Source: an uncultured Eggerthella sp. (GTDB lineage: Bacteria > Actinomycetota > Coriobacteriia > Coriobacteriales > Eggerthellaceae). From it: 21,597 bases of DNA. Both the position numbers and the translations under genes were made by a program. The stretch lies in the NCBI GenBank assembly GCA_900551155.1, contig URVA01000014.1, forward strand, positions 1 to 21,597, written 5' to 3'. Numbering within the stretch: position 1 is the first letter of the stretch; each line of letters opens with the position of its first letter. Positions 14,490 through 20,967 of the stretch are shown piece by piece. The notes beneath the pieces were generated by a model. It had not been told where the DNA came from and did not search any database. It saw only the letters and a program-made list of their open reading frames with translations.

Positions 14490-15173
14490 ATGATAACTAC
14501 CGAGCAATCAGCATCCAAGGGAACTATCTTTTTTGATTTTGATGGCACTCTTCACGACAGCATGGCAATCTACGGGCCAGCTTTTCGGAGTGCGTATGCA
14601 TGGCTTGTCGAACAAGGTTATAAACAGCCAAAGGAATTTAGCGACGAATGGATTAGTCAGTGGCTCGGTTTCACCGTTGAAGAGATGTGGACTACGTTTG
14701 CCCCAGATTTACCCGAAGAGGTGTGGCGTCAGGCTGCTGCTCTTGTTGGCAGAGAAATGGATGGCCGCACGGAGCGTGGTGAAGCTCAGCTTTTTGAAGG
14801 TGTTGCGCAAGCGCTCGATAGTCTTAAGCAGCAGGGTTTTGATTTAGCGTTTTTGAGTAATTGTCGTATAGCTTACTGTGATGTTCATCGTAGTAATTTT
14901 GACTTAGACAAGTGGTTTTGCGCTTATTATTGCGCCGAAGCATTTGATGACATTCCAAAATGGAAAATCTATCAACAAGTTGCTGCAAATCATGCTTATC
15001 CGCAGGTGATGGTGGGTGATCGTTTTCACGATCAGGAAGTAGCGCAAAATGCTCATATTCCCTTTGTTGGTTGCGCGTATGGATTCGGTCGTGAAGGAGA
15101 GCTTAACCAGGTGGATGTCTGGGCGTATAAGCCAAGCGATTTACCTAGGGCAATCGAAGAAGCATTAAGCTAA
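14490..15173 (+). CDS. HAD-superfamily hydrolase (phosphoglycolate phosphatase-like)
   Basis: This 227-aa phosphatase-type protein has all four HAD motifs: FFDFDGTLHDS with D16 (nucleophile) and D18; LSNC with S123; a lysine at 157 or 159 (PKWK); and MVGDRFHD with D177 and D181. A helical cap lies between motifs I and II, as in subfamily IA (phosphoglycolate phosphatase/beta-phosphoglucomutase). The physiological substrate cannot be told. The start is ATG 14490, 4 bases after the OYE stop with GGGGAT upstream. A TTG at 14466 would add 8 residues inside the OYE gene and is less likely. The pair is probably one transcript. Its 3' end meets the degraded repressor tail coming from the other strand. 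Confidence 0.88.
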   Translation: MITTEQSASKGTIFFDFDGTLHDSMAIYGPAFRSAYAWLVEQGYKQPKEFSDEWISQWLGFTVEEMWTTFAPDLPEEVWRQAAALVGREMDGRTERGEAQLFEGVAQALDSLKQQGFDLAFLSNCRIAYCDVHRSNFDLDKWFCAYYCAEAFDDIPKWKIYQQVAANHAYPQVMVGDRFHDQEVAQNAHIPFVGCAYGFGREGELNQVDVWAYKPSDLPRAIEEALS

Positions 15174-15180
15174 ATTGGTT

Positions 15181-15300
15181 CTAAATTGGTCGTCCGTAGG
15201 GAATGGTGTACCAGACCACCAAACCTATAGTTTTTAAGGTGTGTATAGTCTGGTCGGTATGCTTGAAAACGGCTGGCTTAAATGAAGGATCGTACGAATC
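15181..15300 (-). pseudogene. Out-of-frame C-terminal segment of the S24 repressor
   Basis: Directly beyond the stop of the repressor frame, another minus-strand frame encodes 39 residues beginning DSYDPSFKPAVFKH and ending TIGLVVWYTIPYGRPI, then TAG. Proline-aspartate, DP.FKP and a G.VVWY near the end are the normal C-terminal pattern of HTH/S24 repressors. Extending this frame upstream gives ELQP before DSYD, so the ancestral reading was probably ILEDG-ELQPDSYDP. A 2-base loss (or 1-base gain) near 15301-15314 explains the break. With it repaired the protein would be about 220 aa. No start codon suggests independent translation. Confidence 0.8.
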
Positions 15301-15844
15301 AGGCTGAAGTTCCATCTTCTAGAATATGAATACGCTTAATAGTTGCCGAGGAATTATCTACGCTCATCGCATACACTCTTCCATCTTGTGCTTCTCGTTG
15401 AGCGGGATCGATTAAAGCGTAACTTCCGTTAGGAAGTACGCGGTTCATGGACTCGCCCGTTACCTTTAGATAAAAAGCATTGGGATGTTTTTGGAATATT
15501 GACACAGGCAAAGGATGTTTTTCGTTAACATCAAGCATTTCTAGAGGCTTGCCTGCAGCGATTGAACCAAAAAGAGGTATTTCGATAGTGGGCTCTGTTT
15601 TGTCGCTTGGTTGAGCGAGTACTTTTTTCGCATAACCGAATTTTTCACTTAAGATGTCATCTGCGCTCAACTCAGGGAAGGTGTCGATGATCGATTGAAT
15701 ATGATGAGCTTGCGGAGTGCTTTCACCTCGTTCCCATGCAGATATAGCGCTCTGGCTAACGCCAGTAGTTTTGGCAAAATCGGTTTGTGTTAGGCCTTTG
15801 TTGACACGAAATGCATTTATGTTGTCACCAATGAAGTTCTGCAT
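15299..15844 (-). CDS. HTH-XRE / S24 peptidase repressor (CI/LexA-like), frameshifted at the C-terminus
   Basis: The N-terminal helix-turn-helix (about 5-59) is NINAFRVNKGLTQTDFAKTT with GVSQSAISAWERG as recognition helix. The S24 domain has the self-cleavage site IAAG (A97-G98), GESM with nucleophile S132, and ATIK with K170, the Ser-Lys dyad of LexA/CI proteins. Such repressors are inactivated by RecA-stimulated autocleavage. The frame stops after ILEDGTSA (181 aa), while the last about 40 residues lie in another frame down to 15181. The truncated product keeps S132 and K170 but loses the terminal strands, so stability and dimerisation may suffer. The start has GAGGTG upstream. It is divergent from a Cro-like gene, with operators between. 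Confidence 0.9.
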   Translation of the reverse strand: MQNFIGDNINAFRVNKGLTQTDFAKTTGVSQSAISAWERGESTPQAHHIQSIIDTFPELSADDILSEKFGYAKKVLAQPSDKTEPTIEIPLFGSIAAGKPLEMLDVNEKHPLPVSIFQKHPNAFYLKVTGESMNRVLPNGSYALIDPAQREAQDGRVYAMSVDNSSATIKRIHILEDGTSA

Positions 15845-15860
15845 GGTTCACCTCGTGGAA

Positions 15861-15866
15861 ATTCTA
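15861..15866 (-). promoter_or_regulatory. -10 element of the repressor promoter
   Basis: On the minus strand TAGAAT (15866-15861) is a good -10; the -35 region is weak. Transcription would start near 15854, at the ribosome binding site of the repressor gene. The imperfect operator at 15865-15881 overlaps it, which fits self-repression. Confidence 0.45.
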
Positions 15867-15881
15867 CCAAACGAACTGGTA
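15865..15881. promoter_or_regulatory. Imperfect operator O1 (TACCA...TGGTA)
   Basis: TACCAAACGAACTGGTA shares the outer halves TACCA and AACTGGTA with the perfect palindrome 39 bp away (centre to centre), so it is probably a second, weaker site for the same regulator. It overlaps the repressor -10. Confidence 0.6.
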
Positions 15882-15888
15882 AGAGAAA

Positions 15889-15916
15889 TTGACAGTGACT
15901 TTTTACCAGTTAAACT
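15889..15916 (+). promoter_or_regulatory. Promoter of the Cro-like gene
   Basis: A perfect -35 TTGACA (15889-15894), a 16-base spacer and TAAACT (15911-15916, 4 of 6) lie upstream of the 69-residue gene. The 31-bp palindrome covers the spacer and the -10, so bound repressor would block RNA polymerase. Confidence 0.65.
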
Positions 15917-15927
15917 GGTAAAAAGTC
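15897..15927. promoter_or_regulatory. Perfect 31-bp palindromic operator O2
   Basis: This is an inverted repeat with two perfect 15-base arms around one central base (A at 15912). The left arm is GACTTTTTACCAGTT (15897-15911) and the right arm is its exact complement (15913-15927). The core TACCAGTT-A-AACTGGTA matches the form of operators bound by dimeric HTH repressors. It lies between the divergent repressor and Cro-like genes and covers the latter's -10. Confidence 0.8.
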
Positions 15928-15941
15928 GTAGGGAGGTCAAA

Positions 15942-16151
15942 ATGCATAACTGGCTAGAAGAAGCTCGCATAGTTTCTGACCTCTCTGTGGAGGATTGCGC
16001 ACGCGCGTTGTATCAATCAGTAAATTCCTTTCGTTCGAAAGAAGAAAATCCAGGAACTCTTACTTTGAACGAAATACGGGTTCTTATGAAATTGTTCAAT
16101 GATGATGCTAAACAAATTGCCTGGAAAGCGTTTTTGGAATTTAAGCCGTAA
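15942..16151 (+). CDS. Small Cro-like helix-turn-helix protein
   Basis: This 69-aa protein starts at an ATG preceded by GGGAGGT, right after the palindromic operator. It can be read as a compact HTH of Cro/XRE type: LSVEDCARAL is helix 2, YQSVNSFRSKEEN the recognition helix, then NPGTLTLNEIRVLMKLF. The N-G/L-T-L pattern after the recognition helix is usual in XRE folds. The frame stays open upstream to 15717, but that stretch crosses the operator and the repressor gene, so the short form is chosen. The divergent arrangement suggests the Cro role against the S24 repressor. The family call is moderate. Confidence 0.7.
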   Translation: MHNWLEEARIVSDLSVEDCARALYQSVNSFRSKEENPGTLTLNEIRVLMKLFNDDAKQIAWKAFLEFKP

Positions 16152-16231
16152 GTAATCAGATCTTCGAGATCGCATTTGCTATCTATTCTGGTGGTTGTTG
16201 TAGGAAAGATGTTTTCAAGAATGGGTGCTCT

Positions 16232-16330
16232 ATGAATACTGTTGTCAACACATTATCTTCTTCAGAATTATCTTCCTGTAAAACTGCCGAGGAAATGGTT
16301 CTTTTGCGCGGGAGCAGCGTAGTGTTGTAG
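16232..16330 (+). pseudogene. N-terminal piece of a frameshifted Sel1-like gene
   Basis: ATG 16232 opens a frame reading MNTVVNTLSSSELSSCKTAEEMVLL-R that stops at TAG 16328-16330. Removing one CG from the CGCG at 16307-16310 joins it smoothly to the next frame as EEMVLLREQRSVVGLQHALL, continuing into the Sel1-like ORF and giving 195 residues in total. The ribosome binding site is weak. It is best seen as the lost start of the downstream gene. Confidence 0.45.
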
Positions 16331-16344
16331 GTCTTCAGCATGCT

Positions 16345-16821
16345 TTGCTTCTGGTAAAAGAATTGGCAAAAGCCCTACAGCAACAAAGAAAAGCACAAGA
16401 AGCTTCCTTGTCTGACGTATTTGCGCGTAAGAAATCGCTCGAGCGCCTTCTCTTAAAAGAGCTTGGCGTGTGGTGCTATTTGTCGTATTTGCAGGGTGCA
16501 TCCTATCGCTATCTTGATCAGGCGGAAGTTTGTTTTAGCCATATGTTCTCTTTTGAAAATTTAGATGCAGAACTTGAAATGTACTACGCATTCATTCTGT
16601 GGTCTAAATGGCAAGAAAAACAAGCTCAGCCAGGGGATATGAAACAGTGTTTCACTCTTCTTTCGCGCTGTTCGGAAGCGGAATCGTTTCAGGTTTCTCA
16701 ATTGGATGTTGTGTGGTTTCGCCTGGGGTATTTATACCAAGTCGGCGCTGGCTGTAAACAGGATGCCAATAAGGCAGAAGTGTGTTTCGAGCAGGCAAGA
16801 AATCTTGGCCTAGACTGCTAG
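16345..16821 (+). CDS. Sel1-repeat (TPR-like) protein, probably 5'-frameshifted
   Basis: The uninterrupted part encodes up to 158 residues, all helical in character. The C-terminal RLGYLYQVGAGCKQDANKAEVCFEQARNLG is a good Sel1-like repeat (LG.LY..G.G...D..KA...F..A...G). An earlier diverged copy is around YLQGASYRYLDQAEVCFSHM. Sel1 proteins mediate protein-protein contacts; no partner can be named. TTG 16345 has no ribosome binding site, so the true start is probably ATG 16232, now out of frame through a CG duplication at 16307-16310. It may be a pseudogene. Its stop overlaps the convergent HD gene by 12 bases. Confidence 0.55.
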   Translation: MLLVKELAKALQQQRKAQEASLSDVFARKKSLERLLLKELGVWCYLSYLQGASYRYLDQAEVCFSHMFSFENLDAELEMYYAFILWSKWQEKQAQPGDMKQCFTLLSRCSEAESFQVSQLDVVWFRLGYLYQVGAGCKQDANKAEVCFEQARNLGLDC

Positions 16822-17628
16822 GTTGAGCCAGGTATTCAATTCCTGCTTCATGTACTTGAAGGTTTCTTTGGTATCGGGATTTATGAAGTTGCCTTTCATT
16901 CCAAAGGGATGCTCAACTAAGCTGAGCGCCGAACCTGATTTTGAAGCTATTGTTTTGCTTGCTGTATATTCCAATTCGAAAACGAAACAAAGAAAGCCTA
17001 CAACGTAATCGGCAGGATAGAGGCGCTCTTCACGTTTAACGCAACGGTGCTCTTTAAAGGCGTTGATAACGGCAGGGCTTAATTTGCTTGCCTGCAATTC
17101 TTCAAGCGTAGAATTCATGATGGTTTCTGGGGTGCTGTATTGCATGGTATCAAGAATGTCTAACTTGTCAGCATCGCGAACAAGGGCACAAAAGGCGTGT
17201 TGCCTATCAGTGAGACCTTTGGGCAAGTCGAGTACGCTGTGAAGCGCAATTGCTTGGTAAATAAGTTCATCCTCGGCATTATCGGCAACAAAAGCCCTCA
17301 GGCGGATGTTGTTCGCATAAGGCGCTTCAGTGGGTTTTTCTTCGAATAGAACCTCTACGCTTAAAGCTGCATGGCTGGTACTTTTGGCATCAGAAAAGGT
17401 ATTCCAGCGACGAAGTTGTTCAAAACGACCAATATCATGAAGAAGTCCGATAAGCCATGCTAGATCGCAATCAGTTTCGCTGAAGTGTTCTTGTTCCGCA
17501 ATCTTGCGACAAAGATCTGCGACACGCAGAGAATGCTCGATCTTTAACGCTATGCGAGGATTAGTGGCGTCATATGCTTCAACATAGGCTAAAAATCTGT
17601 GTTTGGCTTGTTTGCAATCTATGGGCAT
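16810..17628 (-). CDS. HD-domain phosphohydrolase
   Basis: This 272-aa cytoplasmic protein has an HD metal-dependent phosphohydrolase core: H32 (KIEHSLRVADL), the H64-D65 doublet (LIGLLHDIGRFEQ), a later IALHSVLDLP histidine and VRDADKLDILD. HD proteins of this form act on nucleotides or phosphoesters; the substrate is unknown. The C-terminal region (about 180-272) matches nothing I recognise. The start ATG is preceded by AGAAAGAAG, a modest ribosome binding site. It is monocistronic, and its 3' end overlaps the Sel1-like gene tail to tail. Confidence 0.85.
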   Translation of the reverse strand: MPIDCKQAKHRFLAYVEAYDATNPRIALKIEHSLRVADLCRKIAEQEHFSETDCDLAWLIGLLHDIGRFEQLRRWNTFSDAKSTSHAALSVEVLFEEKPTEAPYANNIRLRAFVADNAEDELIYQAIALHSVLDLPKGLTDRQHAFCALVRDADKLDILDTMQYSTPETIMNSTLEELQASKLSPAVINAFKEHRCVKREERLYPADYVVGFLCFVFELEYTASKTIASKSGSALSLVEHPFGMKGNFINPDTKETFKYMKQELNTWLNLAV

Positions 17629-17783
17629 AAAAACTTCTTTCTAGATCTTTTTCTTACTACCTTATCGAAAGACTATGCAAAACCGAAAGGGGATTTAAAA
17701 ACAATACTGAAGTCCTAAAAGCACAGGAGTTGAAGGTACGAAGCTGAAGTTGTGGAGCTGGGGTTGTGCTTAGAGGCAAAAGA

Positions 17784-17812
17784 AAGCCACGAAAGATTGG
17801 CTTTCGTGGCTT
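17784..17812 (-). terminator. Terminator of the aspartate aminotransferase gene
   Basis: A perfect 12-bp stem, 17784-17795 with 17801-17812 (AAGCCACGAAAG and its complement), has a 5-base loop. On the minus strand it is followed by TCTTTTGCC. It lies 34 bases after the aminotransferase stop. Little else is visible in 17629-17783. Confidence 0.8.
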
Positions 17813-17846
17813 GTGTTTGATGATATTTGCGGTATCTGTGTGCGAT

Positions 17847-19136
17847 TTATGCTTCAAGCAGTTTTTCTACCGTTGCAAGCTTAACGCAGCAAACAAATAC
17901 CTTCATTGCAGCTTCCAATTCATCCAGGGGAGGAAGGGTAGGAGCAATACGGATATTGGAGTCCTTAGGATCGTTCTTGTAAGGATAGGTTGCACCCGCA
18001 CCCGTCATGGTTACGCCTGCTTCTTTTGCAAGAGAAACAATACGCTTTGCGGTTCCTTCAGGAGCGTCGAAGGAGATGAAGTAACCGCCGCGAGGATTAC
18101 TCCAAGATCCGCAACCAGTGCCTTCAAAGCCTTCAGAAAGAAGCTTCAAAACAAGCTCGAACTTTGGACGGAGAATTGCAGCATGTTTTGCCATGTGTGC
18201 AGCAATGCCCTCAGCGTCTTTAAGGAAGCGAACATGGCGAAGCTGATTGAGTTTGTCGTGACCTATGGTTTGAGCGCCCATGCGCTTTTTGATATCGGCA
18301 ATATTGTCAGCACTTGCAGCCATAGCAGCAAGGCCAGCACCAGGGAAGGTTACCTTTGAAGTTGAAGCAAATTTGAAATAGCGGTTAGGGTTACCAGCTT
18401 CGTTGCAAGCTGCAGCGATGTCGAGTAGCTGATCTTGCTGTGCTGGATCGTCGTAGAGGTGATGAACGGTGTAGGCGTTGTCCCAGAAAATGCGGAAATC
18501 TTCTGCAGCGCATTTCATGGAAGCTAAGCGACGAACAACCTCATCTGAATAAGTAACACCACCAGGATTGGAATATTTTGGAACGCACCAAATGCCCTTG
18601 AAAGAAGAATCGTTAGCTACCAATTCTTCTACTGCATCCATATCAGGACCATCTTCAGTCATGGGTACGGTAACCATTTCGATACCGAAAGCTTCGGTAA
18701 CACCAAAATGACGGTCGTAGCCGGGAACGGGGCAGACAAATTTCACGGAATCAAGCTTGCTCCAAGGAGTGGATCCTAAGGTGCCAAATACCCAGCAACG
18801 CATTACGGTGTCATACATAATGTTGAGGCTTGAATTGCCGAATACGATGGTGTTTTCTGGCTTGTCATCAAGCATGGTTGCCATAAGCTCTTTTGCTTCG
18901 GGCAGGCCATCAACAACGCCATAGTTGCGAACGTCGGTGCCATCAGCTGCGGTGCAAGCATCGTTTGATGAAAGGGTATCAAGCAAAGGCATGCTTAGAT
19001 CAAGCTGATCTTTACCTGGCTTGCCGCGAGCCATGTTAAGAGACAGGCCCTGAGCACGATAGGTTTCGTATTCTTCGGTTAATGCGGTCTTGAGCGTAGT
19101 AAGCTCTTCTTTTCCCATTTCCGCGTACGTGGGCAT
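17847..19136 (-). CDS. Aspartate aminotransferase, subgroup Ic
   Basis: This PLP enzyme (429 aa) is predicted to exchange amino groups between aspartate and 2-oxoglutarate. It belongs to the Asp_aminotransf branch found in actinobacteria: the early LNMARGKPGKDQLDLS (33-48) is diagnostic, followed by NYGVVDGLPEAKELM, PGYDRHF (138-144), VPKYSNPGGVTYSDE (185-199), FWDNAY with D219, and STSKVTFPGAG with the PLP lysine K261. R392-region residues (SNIRIAPTLPPLDEL) bind the substrate carboxylate. The ATG is preceded by GGAAGGAAG. It has its own promoter and terminator. An odd VCCVKLATVEKLLEA tail ends the protein. Confidence 0.92.
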   Translation of the reverse strand: MPTYAEMGKEELTTLKTALTEEYETYRAQGLSLNMARGKPGKDQLDLSMPLLDTLSSNDACTAADGTDVRNYGVVDGLPEAKELMATMLDDKPENTIVFGNSSLNIMYDTVMRCWVFGTLGSTPWSKLDSVKFVCPVPGYDRHFGVTEAFGIEMVTVPMTEDGPDMDAVEELVANDSSFKGIWCVPKYSNPGGVTYSDEVVRRLASMKCAAEDFRIFWDNAYTVHHLYDDPAQQDQLLDIAAACNEAGNPNRYFKFASTSKVTFPGAGLAAMAASADNIADIKKRMGAQTIGHDKLNQLRHVRFLKDAEGIAAHMAKHAAILRPKFELVLKLLSEGFEGTGCGSWSNPRGGYFISFDAPEGTAKRIVSLAKEAGVTMTGAGATYPYKNDPKDSNIRIAPTLPPLDELEAAMKVFVCCVKLATVEKLLEA

Positions 19137-19180
19137 TATGCTTCCTTCCGTTTGCGAATTGTTATTTCTCGAACTGTTTC

Positions 19181-19209
19181 AGTATAGAGGTTGAAGCTGA
19201 TGCTCGCAA
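19181..19209 (-). promoter_or_regulatory. Promoter of the aspartate aminotransferase gene
   Basis: On the minus strand TTGCGA (19209-19204), a 17-base spacer and TATACT (19186-19181) form a good promoter. Transcription would start near 19174, with a leader of about 38 bases. Confidence 0.65.
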
Positions 19210-19273
19210 AACACTCAACAAGAAACTTTTCTTTTGGTAAATAAGCATCGTAAAAAGATGCACAAGAATAAGA

Positions 19274-19319
19274 AGAAACACGCCATTGCTAGGAGAGAGG
19301 GTGGAAATGGCGTGTTTCT
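19274..19319 (-). terminator. Terminator of the transporter/CoA-transferase operon
   Basis: A perfect 14-bp inverted repeat (arm AGAAACACGCCATT, 19274-19287 with 19306-19319) has an 18-base purine-rich loop. On the minus strand it is followed by TCTTATTCTT. A second hairpin, ATGCGAC/GTCGCAT (19326-19348), precedes it in the transcript, just after the CoA-transferase stop. Confidence 0.7.
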
Positions 19320-19380
19320 ATTAAGATGCGACAGAAAGGGTGTCGCATGGGGGTGTTGGAATTAAAACAATAGTTCGTGC

Positions 19381-20550
19381 TTACTTGTTTACTTTTACAG
19401 CTCCTCGTTCAATCATTGCTTCGATTTCCTCTTCCGATGAACCGAGCCAACTCAAAATAGAGCGCGTAGATTCACCCAGTTCGGCTGGTTCTTTAGCTTC
19501 TTGAAGATTTGAGCGCATATCACCAATAACATGTGGGGTATTGGTTTGAAGCGCTGTACCAAAGCGCGGGAAGTTAACGTAATTCAGCATATGAGGATTG
19601 GTTTCCATGGCAAGCTCTATTGCTTCTGTCTTGTTAAGGCAAGGTGCGATAGCGTAAGGTTTATCTGCAAGCCACTCAATCCATTCGTCGTAAGTTTTAG
19701 ATTTAACTAGTTCAACAATAGCTTCATATGCGGTGGGGTTTTCTTCTGGCGTGTCTTTGAGCATGTTGTACAAATCAGGTCTATTGATATCGTCACAGAA
19801 TTGGTTCCAATAATTGTGTTCATATAAACCAAACGACATCATGCGACCATCTTTGGTGTAATAAATGTTGTAGCCGACAGAAGGGTATTCGCGCATTTCT
19901 GAAGTAAGTTTTTTCCCGTAGAAAAACCAACGGCTATCAAGCATTGCATTCCACCAAATTAGTGAGTCATACATAGAAACATCAATATGGGTTCCGCCAG
20001 CTTTTTCTCGAGCGATTAAGCCAGTCAGTGCGCCTTGGAGACCTACCATAGCCGCTGAAAGATCCGCTGGTTGGAGAAGAGCAACGGCACCTTTCGTTAA
20101 ATCGTAATAGCCAGTTTTAGCAACGATATTAATGTCATGAAGGGCATCAAGACTGCGAGGGTCATTTTGTCCGTAAGCAGAAAATGACACATACACCAGT
20201 TGTGGGTTTATTTCGTGAAGTGTTTCAAAATCAATTCCCAAGCGTTTTGCAACACCAGGTCGATAGTTTTCTACTAATACGTCAGCTTTTTTGATTAGAT
20301 CGTAAAAGCGTGTCTGAACTTCGGGATCTTTCAGATTAAACGAAACACTTTCCTTATTGCGATTTAATGCGTAGTGGTAATAGCTTTCACCATTGATTTG
20401 AGGATGTTCGCCACGTACTAAATCGCCAGTCTTGGTGTCTTCCACTTTAATAACGCGTGCACCCAAATCTGCGAAATACAAGCTTACGTAAGCTCCTAAT
20501 AAGTAGCGTGAAAGGTCTACTACAACCAGATTTTCGAATGGTTTTTGCAT
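19381..20550 (-). CDS. CaiB/BaiF family CoA-transferase (class III)
   Basis: This 389-aa enzyme is predicted to move CoA between carboxylic acids. It has the family N-terminus VVVDLSRYLLGAYVSLYFADLGARVIKVE (9-37), GDLVRG, YHYALNRNKESVSFNLKD, the VLVENYRPGVAKRLGID segment (91-107), and the catalytic aspartate D163 in QPADLSAAMVG (equivalent to D169 of formyl-CoA transferase). The usual LAGP..T in the first helix is replaced by LLGAYVS, a noticeable change near the CoA site. Substrate unknown. The start at 20550 is chosen for AAAGGAGTT 8 bases upstream; a 12-residue longer frame to 20586 has no support. It is the last gene of the MFS - small protein - CoA-transferase set. Confidence 0.92.
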   Translation of the reverse strand: MQKPFENLVVVDLSRYLLGAYVSLYFADLGARVIKVEDTKTGDLVRGEHPQINGESYYHYALNRNKESVSFNLKDPEVQTRFYDLIKKADVLVENYRPGVAKRLGIDFETLHEINPQLVYVSFSAYGQNDPRSLDALHDINIVAKTGYYDLTKGAVALLQPADLSAAMVGLQGALTGLIAREKAGGTHIDVSMYDSLIWWNAMLDSRWFFYGKKLTSEMREYPSVGYNIYYTKDGRMMSFGLYEHNYWNQFCDDINRPDLYNMLKDTPEENPTAYEAIVELVKSKTYDEWIEWLADKPYAIAPCLNKTEAIELAMETNPHMLNYVNFPRFGTALQTNTPHVIGDMRSNLQEAKEPAELGESTRSILSWLGSSEEEIEAMIERGAVKVNK

Positions 20551-20661
20551 GAGTAACTCCTTTAAGATTGGGCGAAAAGGGCGCACGAATCAAAGGCACC
20601 TACATAAAGTGCTTAAAAACATGCAAATGAGAAAATGCGGGTTATCTAATGGGGGATATAG

Positions 20662-20871
20662 TTAACGTCTTTTGGAAGATTTGCTCTTTGGAGCTATGCC
20701 TGCTTGGTTGCGGCCAATACGACGAAACAGAATACTCATTCCGTAACCAAGAACACCGATCATAATCAACTGAGCAGGGTTAATTCCTAAGATAAGACCG
20801 CCCAGCAAAATTACTGAAACACCGGCATTAAGAACTATCGCCAAAAGATTGAAATCAATTTTGTCGCCCAT
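20662..20871 (-). CDS. Small two-TM membrane protein
   Basis: This 69-aa protein is unassigned. Two hydrophobic helices (about 9-29, LLAIVLNAGVSVILLGGLIL, and 33-49, AQLIMIGVLGYGMSILF) are joined by GINP. A strongly basic tail follows (FRRIGRNQAGIAPKSKSSKRR), which puts both ends in the cytoplasm by the positive-inside rule. AAAGGATAA precedes the ATG. It lies between an MFS transporter and a CoA-transferase gene, so it may be an accessory subunit of the transporter. That is inference from position only. Confidence 0.75.
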   Translation of the reverse strand: MGDKIDFNLLAIVLNAGVSVILLGGLILGINPAQLIMIGVLGYGMSILFRRIGRNQAGIAPKSKSSKRR

Positions 20872-20885
20872 GGTTATCCTTTTCC

Positions 20886-20919
20886 TGTCCCCCCTCGCAA
20901 GTTATAGCGAGGGGGGACA
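20886..20919. repeat. GC-rich 13-bp-stem hairpin between transporter and small-protein genes
   Basis: TGTCCCCCCTCGC (20886-20898) and GCGAGGGGGGACA (20907-20919) form a perfect stem with an 8-base loop. Read on the plus strand it is followed by TTTTT, like a terminator. Read in the direction of the genes it has no U-tract and sits 3 bases before the GAAAAGGATAA ribosome binding site. It may stabilise or divide the transcript. Confidence 0.7.
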
Positions 20920-20967
20920 TTTTTGAGTGTTTATAGAACAGGGGGATAAATCTACATACTCGAATAA

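Noticed and set aside
15211..15253. Inverted repeat CCAGAC...GTCTGG with inner CACC/GGTG as a convergent terminator
   Set aside because: There is no T-run on either side, and the region is explained as the out-of-frame coding tail of the repressor.
15717..15941. Upstream extension of the Cro-like ORF
   Set aside because: It runs over the divergent repressor gene, both operators and the promoter; ATG 15942 has its own ribosome binding site.
16350..16358. CTGGTAAAA inside the Sel1-like gene as a third operator half
   Set aside because: Only one half-site is present with no matching arm, so chance is likely.
17657..17857. Minus-strand 66-residue ORF between the HD and aminotransferase genes
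   Set aside because: It contains the 12-bp-stem terminator, has no ribosome binding site and no recognisable composition.
17766..18359. Plus-strand 197-residue ORF opposite the aminotransferase
   Set aside because: It is antisense to a clear gene and begins within its terminator, with no domain visible.
20587..20661. Weak GCAC/GTGC hairpin between the small-protein and CoA-transferase genes as a terminator
   Set aside because: It has a four-base-pair stem with a mismatch and only a short T-run; not supportable.
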